Shown piece after piece: positions 26,569-32,645 of a DNA stretch of 32,645 bases. Source of the DNA: Gemmatimonadales bacterium (GTDB taxonomy: Bacteria; Gemmatimonadota; Gemmatimonadetes; Palauibacterales; Palauibacteraceae); contig VXMR01000045.1 in assembly GCA_009841005.1 (NCBI GenBank), forward strand, positions 1 to 32,645. Direction: 5' to 3'. Each line of letters starts with the position of its first letter. Within the stretch, counting starts at the first letter, position 1. The position numbers were made by a program, and so were the translations under genes. The notes under the pieces are model-generated. The model saw only the letters and a program-made list of their open reading frames with translations. It made no database searches and had not been told where the DNA came from.

Positions 26569-26862
26569 ATGACCAAAGACGATTTCGCGGCGAAGCTCGC
26601 CTCACAGGCCGGCCTGAGCAAAGCCAGCGCCAGGGATGTGATCGACTGCATTTTCTCGACGGATTCGGGCAAAGGGATCATCGCAGGCGAGCTTGACGCC
26701 GGCCGCGACTTCACGGTCACCGGCTTCGGCACGTTCGGCACCCGGCACCGCAAGGCGCGCATGGGTCGGAACCCGCAGACCGGCGAGTCGATTCAGATTG
26801 CGGCCATGAACGTTCCCACCTTCAAGGCGGGCAAGGGGCTCAAGGACCGCGTCCGAGCCTAG
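26569..26862 (+). CDS. HU/IHF-family DNA-binding protein
   Basis: HU proteins are small dimeric nucleoid proteins that bend DNA. The 97-residue protein has the helical N-terminus (MTKDDFAAKLASQAGLSKASARDVID), the GFGTFGTRHRKAR core strand, and the DNA-intercalating arm with RNPQTGESIQIAA, where P69 is the wedge proline. It ends VPTFKAGKGLKDRV. A few extra residues around 31-45 (STDSGKGIIAGELDAGRDF) distinguish it from the 90-residue E. coli type. The gene appears monocistronic, with its own candidate promoter and a hairpin beyond the stop. Confidence 0.93.
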   Translation: MTKDDFAAKLASQAGLSKASARDVIDCIFSTDSGKGIIAGELDAGRDFTVTGFGTFGTRHRKARMGRNPQTGESIQIAAMNVPTFKAGKGLKDRVRA

Positions 26863-26869
26863 ATCGGTC

Positions 26870-26909
26870 ACCGCGACGGGACCCGGAGTCCCCCGGGTCC
26901 CGTCGCGGT
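26870..26909. terminator. 17-bp perfect hairpin between convergent genes
   Basis: Bases 26870-26886 pair without mismatch to 26893-26909 across a six-base loop (AGTCCC). Only a short TTT follows in the + direction. It lies between the HU gene and the - strand coxE gene, so it may end transcription from both sides. Confidence 0.7.
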
Positions 26910-26940
26910 CGCTTTCAATCTCCGTCTCGTCGTTCCTCCG

Positions 26941-28077
26941 TCACAACCTGAGCAGCCCCGGGAGCGTCCTCAGCGCTTCGAGGCTGTGTCCCGACTGGAA
27001 GTAATCCACGTACGGGAGGGCGGTGCGCATGCCCCGGGCTTCGGGCGCGTAGCGTGAACTCTCGAGCAGGGGATTGAGCCAGATCACCCGGCGCGCTCGC
27101 CGCTGAATCCAGCCCATCGCGCGCCGGAGGGGTTCGACCTCGCCCTGGTCGAGTCCGTCGGAGAGGATGATCACGAGCGTCCGCCGACCGAGCATCCGGC
27201 GGCCGTGCCGGGTCACGAACGTCTCCAGGCACTCGCCGATCCGCGTCCCGCTCGACCAGCCGCGGGCCCGCAGGCGGTCCAGCGCGGGATCGATCTCTTC
27301 GCCGGCCAGCCAGGGCGTGAGGTGCGTGAGACGCGTGCTGAACGCGAAGGTCTGGATGTCTCGTGCGCGCCCGCATCCCAGGAGGAAACGCAGCAGGAAG
27401 CGGCTGTAGCGCTCCATCGAGCCGCTCACGTCGCACAGGACGACGAGTTGCGGCGGTACGTGCCGTCGCCGTCGCCGCGCCAGCCGGACGAGTTCGCCCT
27501 CGTGCGCGACGAGCGACCGCAGCGTTCTCCGGACGTCGATCGGTCCCCGGCGGCCGCCGGGCTCAAGTCGGCGGCTGCGTCGCGTGGAAAGCCGCACCAT
27601 CAGCCGCTCGAGCCAGGCGTCGACCTCGCGCAGCTCCTCGTCGCCGATCGAGGCGAAGGAACGCCGCGCGAGCGAGTGGGCGGCGCTGTAGACGGCGCCG
27701 GTCGGGCGCTCCGGGGAGTCCGGCTCCTCGCGCACGTGCTCCCCGAGGTCGTGCCGGGCCACCGGAGGCGGACCGTCGGGTCCGGAAACGCCGGGCGGCT
27801 GGCGAGCCCCCCGATCCGCCGCGGCTTTCGACAGGAGGTTCTCGACCGCGGATGACGGCTGTGCTCTCCGCCACCACGCGGGGAAGCAGCGCTCGAAGAT
27901 CTCGAGATCCGCGGCGCTCGAGCAGAAAGCCGCGCGGAGGCCCGCTCTCACATCCTCCACGTCCTCCGTGTCGATATGCGGGAGCGCGGCGACGGCCGTC
28001 GTGGACTCGGAAAGCGCGCAGGCCACCCCTTCGCCGCGCAGCCGCCGGCCCAGGTCGACGACGCGCTCCGGCGTCAA
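26941..28077 (-). CDS. coxE: CoxE-like VWA-domain protein
   Basis: CoxE-family proteins carry a metal-binding von Willebrand A domain and work with a MoxR-type ATPase (CoxD) in maturing molybdenum hydroxylases such as CO dehydrogenase. The 378-residue product has a variable N-terminal half and a C-terminal VWA domain with MIDAS residues D216-x-S218-x-S220 (LCDVSGSM), T278 (SSGTRIG) and D307 (ILSDGLDQG). The start is TTG (complement of 28075-28077), overlapping the coxD stop as TTGA, with GGAGG ten bases upstream. The frame is open far beyond, but that part is antisense to coxD and coxG. No catalytic CODH genes are nearby. Confidence 0.85.
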   Translation of the reverse strand: MTPERVVDLGRRLRGEGVACALSESTTAVAALPHIDTEDVEDVRAGLRAAFCSSAADLEIFERCFPAWWRRAQPSSAVENLLSKAAADRGARQPPGVSGPDGPPPVARHDLGEHVREEPDSPERPTGAVYSAAHSLARRSFASIGDEELREVDAWLERLMVRLSTRRSRRLEPGGRRGPIDVRRTLRSLVAHEGELVRLARRRRRHVPPQLVVLCDVSGSMERYSRFLLRFLLGCGRARDIQTFAFSTRLTHLTPWLAGEEIDPALDRLRARGWSSGTRIGECLETFVTRHGRRMLGRRTLVIILSDGLDQGEVEPLRRAMGWIQRRARRVIWLNPLLESSRYAPEARGMRTALPYVDYFQSGHSLEALRTLPGLLRL

Positions 28078-28958
28078 CCCGCGCCGTCCTCCGGTGAGGC
28101 GAGCAGCTCCCCCAGCCGTTCCTCCGTCAGTCCGGCCAGGTCGTTCGGGTCCTTCACGAGCGCCCCGATCGCGTCGCGCGCCGTCGCCGGACGCAGCCGC
28201 TCCGGCCCCAGGTGCTCGAGCGCCGCGGCGAAGTCCAGCGTCTCCGCCACGCCGGGGGGCTTGGCCAGCCGCTCGCGCCGCAGCCGCTGGGCGAGCCTCA
28301 CGGCCTCCCGCGCCCGGGCGGTCGCGATGTCCGGTCGTCGCCGCCGCAGAATCTCGACCTCCCGCGCCGGCTCGGGATAATCGATCCACAGATAGAGGCA
28401 TCGGCGGCGCAGCGCGTCGGACAGCTCGCGCGTCCCGTTCGAGGTGAGCACGACGACAGGTCGCGTCCGGGCCTCGACCGTACCCAGCTCCGGGATCGAG
28501 ACCTGAAAGTCCGACAGCAACTCGAGCAGGAACGCCTCGAACTCCTCGTCCGCCCGGTCCACCTCGTCGATGAGAAGGACCGGACGCGTCTCGCAGCGAA
28601 TCGCGCGCAGGAGCGGCCGCTCGAGGAGGAAGTTCGGCCCGAAGATCGTGCGCTGGACCGCCTCGGCATCGCGGTCGCCGTCCTGCAGGCGGATGTGGAG
28701 GAGCTGCTTCTGGTAGTTCCACTCGTAGAGGGCCGTGGGAAGGTCGAGCCCCTCGTAGCACTGGAGGCGAATGAGCTCCGTTTCGAGCCACGTGGCGATC
28801 GCCTTGGCGATCTCGGTCTTGCCGACGCCGGCGGCCCCCTCGACGAGCAGCGGCTTCTCCATGGCGAGGCCGAGATGGACCGCCGTCGCGATCCCCCGGT
28901 CGGCGATATAGCCCACCGCTTCGAGTTCCTCGATGATCTTCGCGATGTCCGGTTGCAA
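28074..28958 (-). CDS. coxD: MoxR-family AAA+ ATPase (CoxD-like)
   Basis: MoxR ATPases act as chaperones that insert cofactors or assemble complexes, usually with a VWA partner. The 294-residue protein has Walker A EGAAGVGKTE (41-48), Walker B LLIDEVDRAD (D131-E132), a sensor region VVVLTSNGTRELSDALRRRCL, and a C-terminal lid with KDPNDLAGL. The segment ECYEGLDLPTALYEWNYQKQ-like CYEGLDLPTALYEW is typical of the CoxD/MoxR subfamily. The start is TTG (complement of 28956-28958), with GGAGG eight bases upstream (complement of 28967-28971). It is co-transcribed with coxE through a four-base overlap and diverges from coxG. Confidence 0.88.
   Translation of the reverse strand: MQPDIAKIIEELEAVGYIADRGIATAVHLGLAMEKPLLVEGAAGVGKTEIAKAIATWLETELIRLQCYEGLDLPTALYEWNYQKQLLHIRLQDGDRDAEAVQRTIFGPNFLLERPLLRAIRCETRPVLLIDEVDRADEEFEAFLLELLSDFQVSIPELGTVEARTRPVVVLTSNGTRELSDALRRRCLYLWIDYPEPAREVEILRRRRPDIATARAREAVRLAQRLRRERLAKPPGVAETLDFAAALEHLGPERLRPATARDAIGALVKDPNDLAGLTEERLGELLASPEDGAG
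28088..28092 (-). promoter_or_regulatory. Ribosome binding site that sets the coxE TTG start
   Basis: The complement reads GGAGG ten bases before TTG at 28077. It lies within the end of coxD and supports the unusual start codon. Confidence 0.65.
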
Positions 28959-28966
28959 GGCGGCGA

Positions 28967-28971
28967 CCTCC
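28967..28971 (-). promoter_or_regulatory. Ribosome binding site that sets the coxD TTG start
   Basis: The complement reads GGAGG, eight bases before TTG at 28958. No ATG or GTG competes nearby in frame. Confidence 0.65.
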
Positions 28972-29132
28972 CCGGTTGCGGGTGCGACGCGGCAATCTCA
29001 GCTTCCGGTGGAAGCCGATCCGCGGTAGAGCCGCTCCCGGCAATATAACCGCTCCCCCGGAGACGACGCCCGACCCGCGATCCGTTCCCGTCCGGCTTCG
29101 CTCCACGCACACGCAACCCCCGAGGAACGACG

Positions 29133-29600
29133 ATGGCGATCGAGATAGAAAAGAGTTTCGAGGTTCCGCAGCCCGTGGACGAGGTCTGGAGCTTCCTGAC
29201 GGATCCCGAGCGCATCGTCGAGTGCCTGCCGGGCGCGACGCTGCTCGAAGCTGTCGACGAGCGCACGTACCGGGGTGAGATCGGGCTCAAGCTCGGTCCC
29301 ATCGGAACCCGCTTCCTGGGCGAGATCCGCTTCGACGAGCTCGATGCCCAACGCCATCACATGAAGATGACGGGGGAGGGGCGGGATCGACGGGGAAGCG
29401 GCAACGTGAGAATGACGATGTTGAGCCATCTCCAGTCTGTAGAAGAGGAGGGGGGCGGAGGAACCCGGATATGGGTGTCGCAGTCCATCGCGCTGACCGG
29501 ACGGCTTGCGTCGTTCGGGCGCGGCGGCGTGATTCAATCGGTCTCGAATGTTATGTTCAACCGCTTCACGGGCTGTGTCCGTGAGAAGCTGGCGCGGTGA
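29133..29600 (+). CDS. coxG: CoxG-like SRPBCC protein (CO dehydrogenase subunit G family)
   Basis: CoxG proteins have a START/SRPBCC fold and are thought to help anchor or mature CO dehydrogenase-type enzymes at the membrane. The 155 residues include FEVPQPVDEVWSFLTDPERIVECLPGA, the family signature, then YRGEIGLKLGPIGTRFLGEIRFDELD and the terminal RFTGCVREKL. It lacks the hydrophobic C-terminal anchor that longer CoxG proteins carry. It is transcribed divergently from coxD-coxE across a 174-base gap. Its link to those genes suggests shared function, although no CODH large, medium or small subunit is in view. Confidence 0.88.
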   Translation: MAIEIEKSFEVPQPVDEVWSFLTDPERIVECLPGATLLEAVDERTYRGEIGLKLGPIGTRFLGEIRFDELDAQRHHMKMTGEGRDRRGSGNVRMTMLSHLQSVEEEGGGGTRIWVSQSIALTGRLASFGRGGVIQSVSNVMFNRFTGCVREKLAR

Positions 29601-29612
29601 TCCGCGGATCAC
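29597..29612. repeat. 16-bp perfect palindrome at the coxG stop
   Basis: GTGATCCGCGGATCAC reads the same on both strands and overlaps the coxG stop codon. Its half GTGATCCG recurs at 29699-29706, 37 bases before the TPR gene. It may be an operator, but chance is possible. Confidence 0.45.
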
Positions 29613-29687
29613 GACTTGCGCGCGGCGGCAGCTTGCATTAATCGACCTTGATACCCTTGTTTCGAAGTGATGCCGGTTTTGGTGTGT

Positions 29688-29710
29688 CGCACGGCCCTGT
29701 GATCCGTGCG
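29688..29710 (+). other. Inverted repeat upstream of the TPR gene
   Basis: CGCACGG (29688-29694) and CCGTGCG (29704-29710) form a 7-bp stem around a nine-base loop containing GTGAT. It lies in the leader or promoter region of the TPR gene; its role is unknown. Confidence 0.35.
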
Positions 29711-29742
29711 CTGTCTGTTGCACGAACCGTCCGAGGTACTCG

Positions 29743-31533
29743 ATGAGAAGCACGCGGAACATTCTCCCGTGGGTGGCGGCCGGAGTCGCCGTCCTCTCCC
29801 TTCCGGCGGCGCCTCGGGCGCTCGAAGCGCAGACGAGCGACCTGCTGATCCTTGTCGCGCCGGTCACGGCGACCGAGCCGGTCGACCGCCGTTTCGGGGA
29901 GCGGATCGCCGAGGAAGTCCGGGATGCGCTCAGGATCTTCCCCGGCTACATCGCGATCGAACGCGATGATGCCCGCGATCGGATCGACGATTTCGATCTC
30001 GACGAGAGAACGATGACCCCGATCGACTGGCGGCAACTCGGGGGGCAGATGGATGCCGCTCTCGTCATGACCGGAACAGCGGTCACGGCCGCCGGAGGCG
30101 TTGAAGTCGACGTCACCTTCGTCGAACCCCGGAGCGGGGACGAACTCCCGATGGAGCCGTTCACGGTGGCGGACGACGACTCCCACGAGGAGGCGGGCGC
30201 TCAGATCGTGGGGCAGCTCGGGCAGGGCGTCGAATACCTCCGTTCGCTCGCGTTCTGCGGCGACTACCTGGCGTCGGAACAGCCCATGGACGCGATCTCC
30301 AACTGCAACGCGGCCCTGGCGCTCAACCCCGCAAGCGACCGGGCGCACTATCTGCGCGGCCGCGCGTACATGCTCAACGAGGCGTGGAGTGATGCGGCCG
30401 CCGACCTGCAGGGCGTCGTCGACAACAGCCCGTCGAACACCGACGCCCTCGAATCGCTCGCGTTCACGTACGCGCAGCTGGGCGACGGCGCCGCGTCGCT
30501 TCGCTACTACCAGCAATTCCTCGACTTCCGGCCGGACGATGTCGACACGCGGCTGCGGATCGCCTACGAGCTCACGCAGGCCGAGCGCTGGGCGGAGACG
30601 GTGCAACTCCTCCAGGATGGCGTGGAGCGCGCGCCGGACAACGTGGCCCTCCTCGAGTACCTGACCGCCGCGTCGCTTGAGGCCGGACAGACGGCAGGCG
30701 AGGTCACCGATGCCGCGATGCTTCGCGTCGCCGTCGAGACATCCGACAAGCTGGTCGCGTTGCAGGGGGACGCCGTGACCCCCTCGACGCTCTCCAACGC
30801 GACGAATGCGTACATGCTCATCGAGGAGTACGCCGACGCGCTCGCGTTCTCGGACCGTGCGCTCGAGTCGATCTCCAGCTCGGACGGGAACGGCGAGGGC
30901 GAGATGTCCCGCGAGGAGTTGCTCGCCCAGGTCCATTCTTCACGCGCCACGATTTATGATCGGATGGACAATCCGGCGATGGGCGTGGCCGAGCTGGAGC
31001 AAGCGCTTGCGTACGACCCGAACGTGCCGAACGGACGGCAGCAACTTGCGGTGCTCAAGTTGAAGACCGGCGACGTCGAAGGGGCGATCGCCGATTTTCG
31101 TGCCGCAGTCGAAGACGGAGCGGACCCGAACCAGATCGCGAACGCGATCTTCAGTCTTGCGTACACGAATCACTTCGAGGCCCAGTCCAGGGCGCTGTCC
31201 AACCCGGCCACGATCGATGTGCGCGAGGTCGCCACGGCGCTCGAACTGTTCACGGTTGCCGCGGAGTTCGTCGTGGATCCGGCTGCATCGGAACAGATGC
31301 ACTTCTTCATCGCGTTCGGATACTACCTGCAGGGAAGCGCCTACGACGGCCGCAACGAAAACGATGAAGCCTGCGCGCCCGCGCGCAGCGCCCTGAACGC
31401 GTTCCAGCGGGTGAGCACGCACCTGGCGCAGGCAGGGAGCCATCAGGCCGCCAGCCAGCAGCAGATCCGCGAGGCGATCGATGTCCAGCTGTACCGCCAG
31501 GAGTCGATTATCGAGGCGTCCTGCAGCCGCTGA
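29743..31533 (+). CDS. Secreted tetratricopeptide-repeat protein
   Basis: This is a 596-residue exported protein. Residues 1-29 form a signal peptide (ILPWVAAGVAVLSLPAAPRALEA before QT). Residues about 33-160 are an alpha/beta region with LLILVAPVTATEPVDRRFGERIAEEV. TPR-type helices follow: ISNCNAALALNPASDRAHYLRGRAYML, AAADLQGVVDNSPSNTDALESLAFTYAQLGD, LQDGVERAPDNVALLEYL and ELEQALAYDPNVPNGRQQLAVLKLKTGD. It is probably periplasmic and a protein-interaction scaffold; the exact role is unknown. GAGG upstream supports ATG 29743. Transcription ends at a clear terminator, separating it from the dcw promoter. Confidence 0.85.
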   Translation: MRSTRNILPWVAAGVAVLSLPAAPRALEAQTSDLLILVAPVTATEPVDRRFGERIAEEVRDALRIFPGYIAIERDDARDRIDDFDLDERTMTPIDWRQLGGQMDAALVMTGTAVTAAGGVEVDVTFVEPRSGDELPMEPFTVADDDSHEEAGAQIVGQLGQGVEYLRSLAFCGDYLASEQPMDAISNCNAALALNPASDRAHYLRGRAYMLNEAWSDAAADLQGVVDNSPSNTDALESLAFTYAQLGDGAASLRYYQQFLDFRPDDVDTRLRIAYELTQAERWAETVQLLQDGVERAPDNVALLEYLTAASLEAGQTAGEVTDAAMLRVAVETSDKLVALQGDAVTPSTLSNATNAYMLIEEYADALAFSDRALESISSSDGNGEGEMSREELLAQVHSSRATIYDRMDNPAMGVAELEQALAYDPNVPNGRQQLAVLKLKTGDVEGAIADFRAAVEDGADPNQIANAIFSLAYTNHFEAQSRALSNPATIDVREVATALELFTVAAEFVVDPAASEQMHFFIAFGYYLQGSAYDGRNENDEACAPARSALNAFQRVSTHLAQAGSHQAASQQQIREAIDVQLYRQESIIEASCSR

Positions 31534-31543
31534 ACCCCGAGGA

Positions 31544-31580
31544 TCCCGGCCCGCGTCGGTGCGGGCCGGGACCTTTTTTT
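31544..31580 (+). terminator. Intrinsic terminator after the TPR gene
   Basis: TCCCGGCCCGC (31544-31554) pairs with GCGGGCCGGGA (31561-31571) around GTCGGT, and seven T follow at 31574-31580. It insulates the mraZ promoter region. Confidence 0.92.
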
Positions 31581-31590
31581 ATCCTCGAAA

Positions 31591-31615
31591 TGGGGCAAGA
31601 TGGGGAGAAAAGGGG
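31591..31615 (+). promoter_or_regulatory. Upstream MraZ-type operator (three boxes)
   Basis: TGGGG (31591), TGGGG (31601) and AGGGG (31611) are spaced exactly 10 bp start to start, ending directly at the -35 element. TGGGN repeats with five-base spacers are the known MraZ binding pattern in E. coli. Confidence 0.65.
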
Positions 31616-31644
31616 TTGACACCCATCGCAAGGGTGTGTAAGGT
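31616..31644 (+). promoter_or_regulatory. Promoter of mraZ and the dcw cluster
   Basis: A consensus -35 TTGACA (31616-31621) is followed 17 bases later by TAAGGT (31639-31644). The predicted start of transcription is near 31651. It sits between two arrays of MraZ-type boxes. Confidence 0.75.
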
Positions 31645-31678
31645 GGGATTCGGTGGGTGGAAACGGGTCGTTCTGGGA
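31644..31678 (+). promoter_or_regulatory. Downstream MraZ-type operator (four boxes)
   Basis: TGGGA (31644), TGGGT (31654), CGGGT (31664) and TGGGA (31674) repeat at exact 10-bp steps. They cover the end of the -10 element and the transcription start, a position where bound MraZ would block initiation. Confidence 0.75.
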
Positions 31679-31710
31679 GGGACACCCTCGAAGAATGTCG
31701 AAGGCACGAT

Positions 31711-32142
31711 TTGCCAGGCTTTCTGGGGAGTTATCGACATCAACTCGACTCGCAGGGTCGGGTCAGCCTACCGGCGCCTTTTCGAAGGGGCCGGGAACGG
31801 GAGCCGTTCGTCCTCCTCAAGACGCAACCCGACGCGCTGTCGCTCTATCCGGAGGAGGCTTGGGAAGGCGTGCAGGACGAACTCCGGGAGATGTCGAGAC
31901 GGCAACCGCATTTCCGCCCCCAGTTGCTTCGCATCACGGCGGACGCCCTTCAGGTCACGCCGGATGCGCAGGGCAGGATCCTGATACCGGAGAGGATGAG
32001 GAAGGCGGTCGCGCTCGGAAGTGAGGCTCTGGTCGTCGGCGCGATCAGCCACGTCCAGATCTGGAATCCGGAGACGTTCGAGCGTGTGACGAGGGCGACG
32101 GACGAGGACTTCGACCGATTGATAGAGACGGTGTTCGCCTGA
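31711..32142 (+). CDS. mraZ: Transcriptional regulator MraZ
   Basis: MraZ is the conserved first gene of the division/cell-wall cluster, a ring-forming DNA-binding protein with two AbrB-like (SpoVT) halves that represses its own promoter. The 143 residues show the paired DxxGR motifs: D13-R17 in QLDSQGRVSLPAPFR and D85-R89 in TPDAQGRILIPERMR. TTG 31711 is chosen because the product then starts MPGFLGSYRHQLD, like other MraZ, and AAGG lies eight bases upstream. The earlier GTG at 31657 would put 18 extra residues on top of the operator boxes. Confidence 0.93.
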   Translation: MPGFLGSYRHQLDSQGRVSLPAPFRRGREREPFVLLKTQPDALSLYPEEAWEGVQDELREMSRRQPHFRPQLLRITADALQVTPDAQGRILIPERMRKAVALGSEALVVGAISHVQIWNPETFERVTRATDEDFDRLIETVFA

Positions 32143-32191
32143 CGGGTTTTCCGATCGCGGCACGGTGGGGGGAGTCGAGGAAGCCGACGGA

Positions 32192-32645
32192 GTGACAGAG
32201 GAGACGTTTCAGCACACGCCGGTCATGCCGGATGAGGTGCTGCGGTGGCTTCGCCCGGAGTGCGGAGGCGTTTTCCTGGATGCGACGGTCGGCGGTGCGG
32301 GGCATGCGATCCGGCTGCTGGAGACCGGGTCGGCCGTGCGCGTGATCGGGATCGATCAGGATGCGGAGGCGATCGAGGCCGCGCGGCGGAGGCTCGCCTC
32401 GGCGGGCGAACGGGTGAAGCTGATACGGGCGAACTTCAGGGATGTGGCTCGTCCCGGGTTCGCCGCGGAGATGGACGGTCTGGCGGGAGCCCTGATGGAC
32501 CTGGGCGTCTCGTCGCACCAGATCGACACACAGGAGCGCGGTTTTTCGTTCCGTCCGGGCACGCCGCTGCGTATGCGGATGGACGAGAGGGCGCGCGAGA
32601 CAAGGTCCGCAGCCGAGCTGTTGAATCGGGCGGACGAACGCGAGT
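32192..32645 (+). CDS. rsmH: 16S rRNA (cytosine-1402-N4)-methyltransferase RsmH (partial, 3' end outside window)
   Basis: RsmH methylates N4 of C1402 in the ribosomal P site using S-adenosylmethionine. The first 151 residues are visible: HTPVMPDEVLRWL, the SAM-binding FLDATVGGAGHA, VIGIDQDAEAIEAARRRL, and the signature DLGVSSHQIDTQERGFSF followed by PLRMRMD (usually PLDMRMD). GTG 32192 has GAGGAA ten bases upstream; an in-frame GTG at 32165 is possible but lacks a ribosome site. It lies 49 bases after mraZ, as in the standard dcw order, and runs off the right edge without a stop. Confidence 0.94.
   Translation, partial: MTEETFQHTPVMPDEVLRWLRPECGGVFLDATVGGAGHAIRLLETGSAVRVIGIDQDAEAIEAARRRLASAGERVKLIRANFRDVARPGFAAEMDGLAGALMDLGVSSHQIDTQERGFSFRPGTPLRMRMDERARETRSAAELLNRADERE

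Noticed and set aside
29601..29742. A sigma-70 promoter for the TPR gene in the AT-richer gap
   Set aside because: TTGCAT and TTGATA occur but no acceptable -10 lies at 16-18 bases.
31657..31710. Longer mraZ beginning at GTG 31657
   Set aside because: The extension would overlie three of the four downstream MraZ boxes and has no similarity to MraZ N-termini.

Overview
The window is about 32.6 kb of GC-rich bacterial chromosome, densely coding and mostly on the + strand. No gap without a gene exceeds 180 bases. The cell is a diderm: it has an ExbB/ExbD/ExbD/TonB energy-transduction operon and secreted proteins with signal peptides. It also carries a DivIVA-domain protein, a type-2 IleS, a diadenylate cyclase and a large secreted Asp-box (BNR) protein. 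That mix, and the gene order, most resemble Gemmatimonadota. This is an inference from family content, not from a marker-gene search.

Region 1 (1-10.77 kb) is a core housekeeping run: the end of rpsB, then tsf, pyrH, frr, a small translationally coupled ORF, tilS, hpt, ftsH, folP, cdaA, exbB, exbD, exbD and tonB. A strong intrinsic terminator follows tonB. A second terminator-like hairpin with a UUCG loop sits between rpsB and tsf, directly before the tsf ribosome binding site, so it probably acts as an attenuator.

Region 2 (10.9-17.8 kb) is yggS, divIVA, ileS, a traR/dksA-type zinc finger gene, lspA, rluD and a small two-helix membrane protein. The order yggS-divIVA-ileS-lspA-rluD matches the distal end of the Firmicutes division/cell-wall cluster. 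The IleS active-site signature reads GVHH (GXHH form) rather than canonical HXGH.

Region 3 (17.8-26.9 kb) is more accessory: tRNA-Val(UAC), a 1050-residue secreted Asp-box protein, a CopD-family membrane protein, an N-carbamoyl-amino-acid hydrolase coupled to a class-III omega-aminotransferase, a YbdK-type carboxylate-amine ligase on the - strand, a small membrane protein and an HU-family protein.

Region 4 (26.9-31.6 kb) holds CoxD (MoxR ATPase) and CoxE (VWA) genes on the - strand, diverging from coxG on the + strand. No carbon monoxide dehydrogenase structural gene is present. A secreted TPR protein with a good terminator follows.

Region 5 (31.6 kb to the end) is the start of the division/cell-wall (dcw) cluster: mraZ and a truncated rsmH. 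A TTGACA promoter is flanked by two arrays of TGGGN boxes at exact 10-bp spacing (three boxes upstream, four across the start site), which look like an elaborate MraZ autoregulatory operator.

I did not find a clearly new defence, mobile or biosynthetic system. The strongest leads are the double MraZ operator, the GXHH IleS, the orphan coxDEG module and the SD-supported small ORF between frr and tilS.
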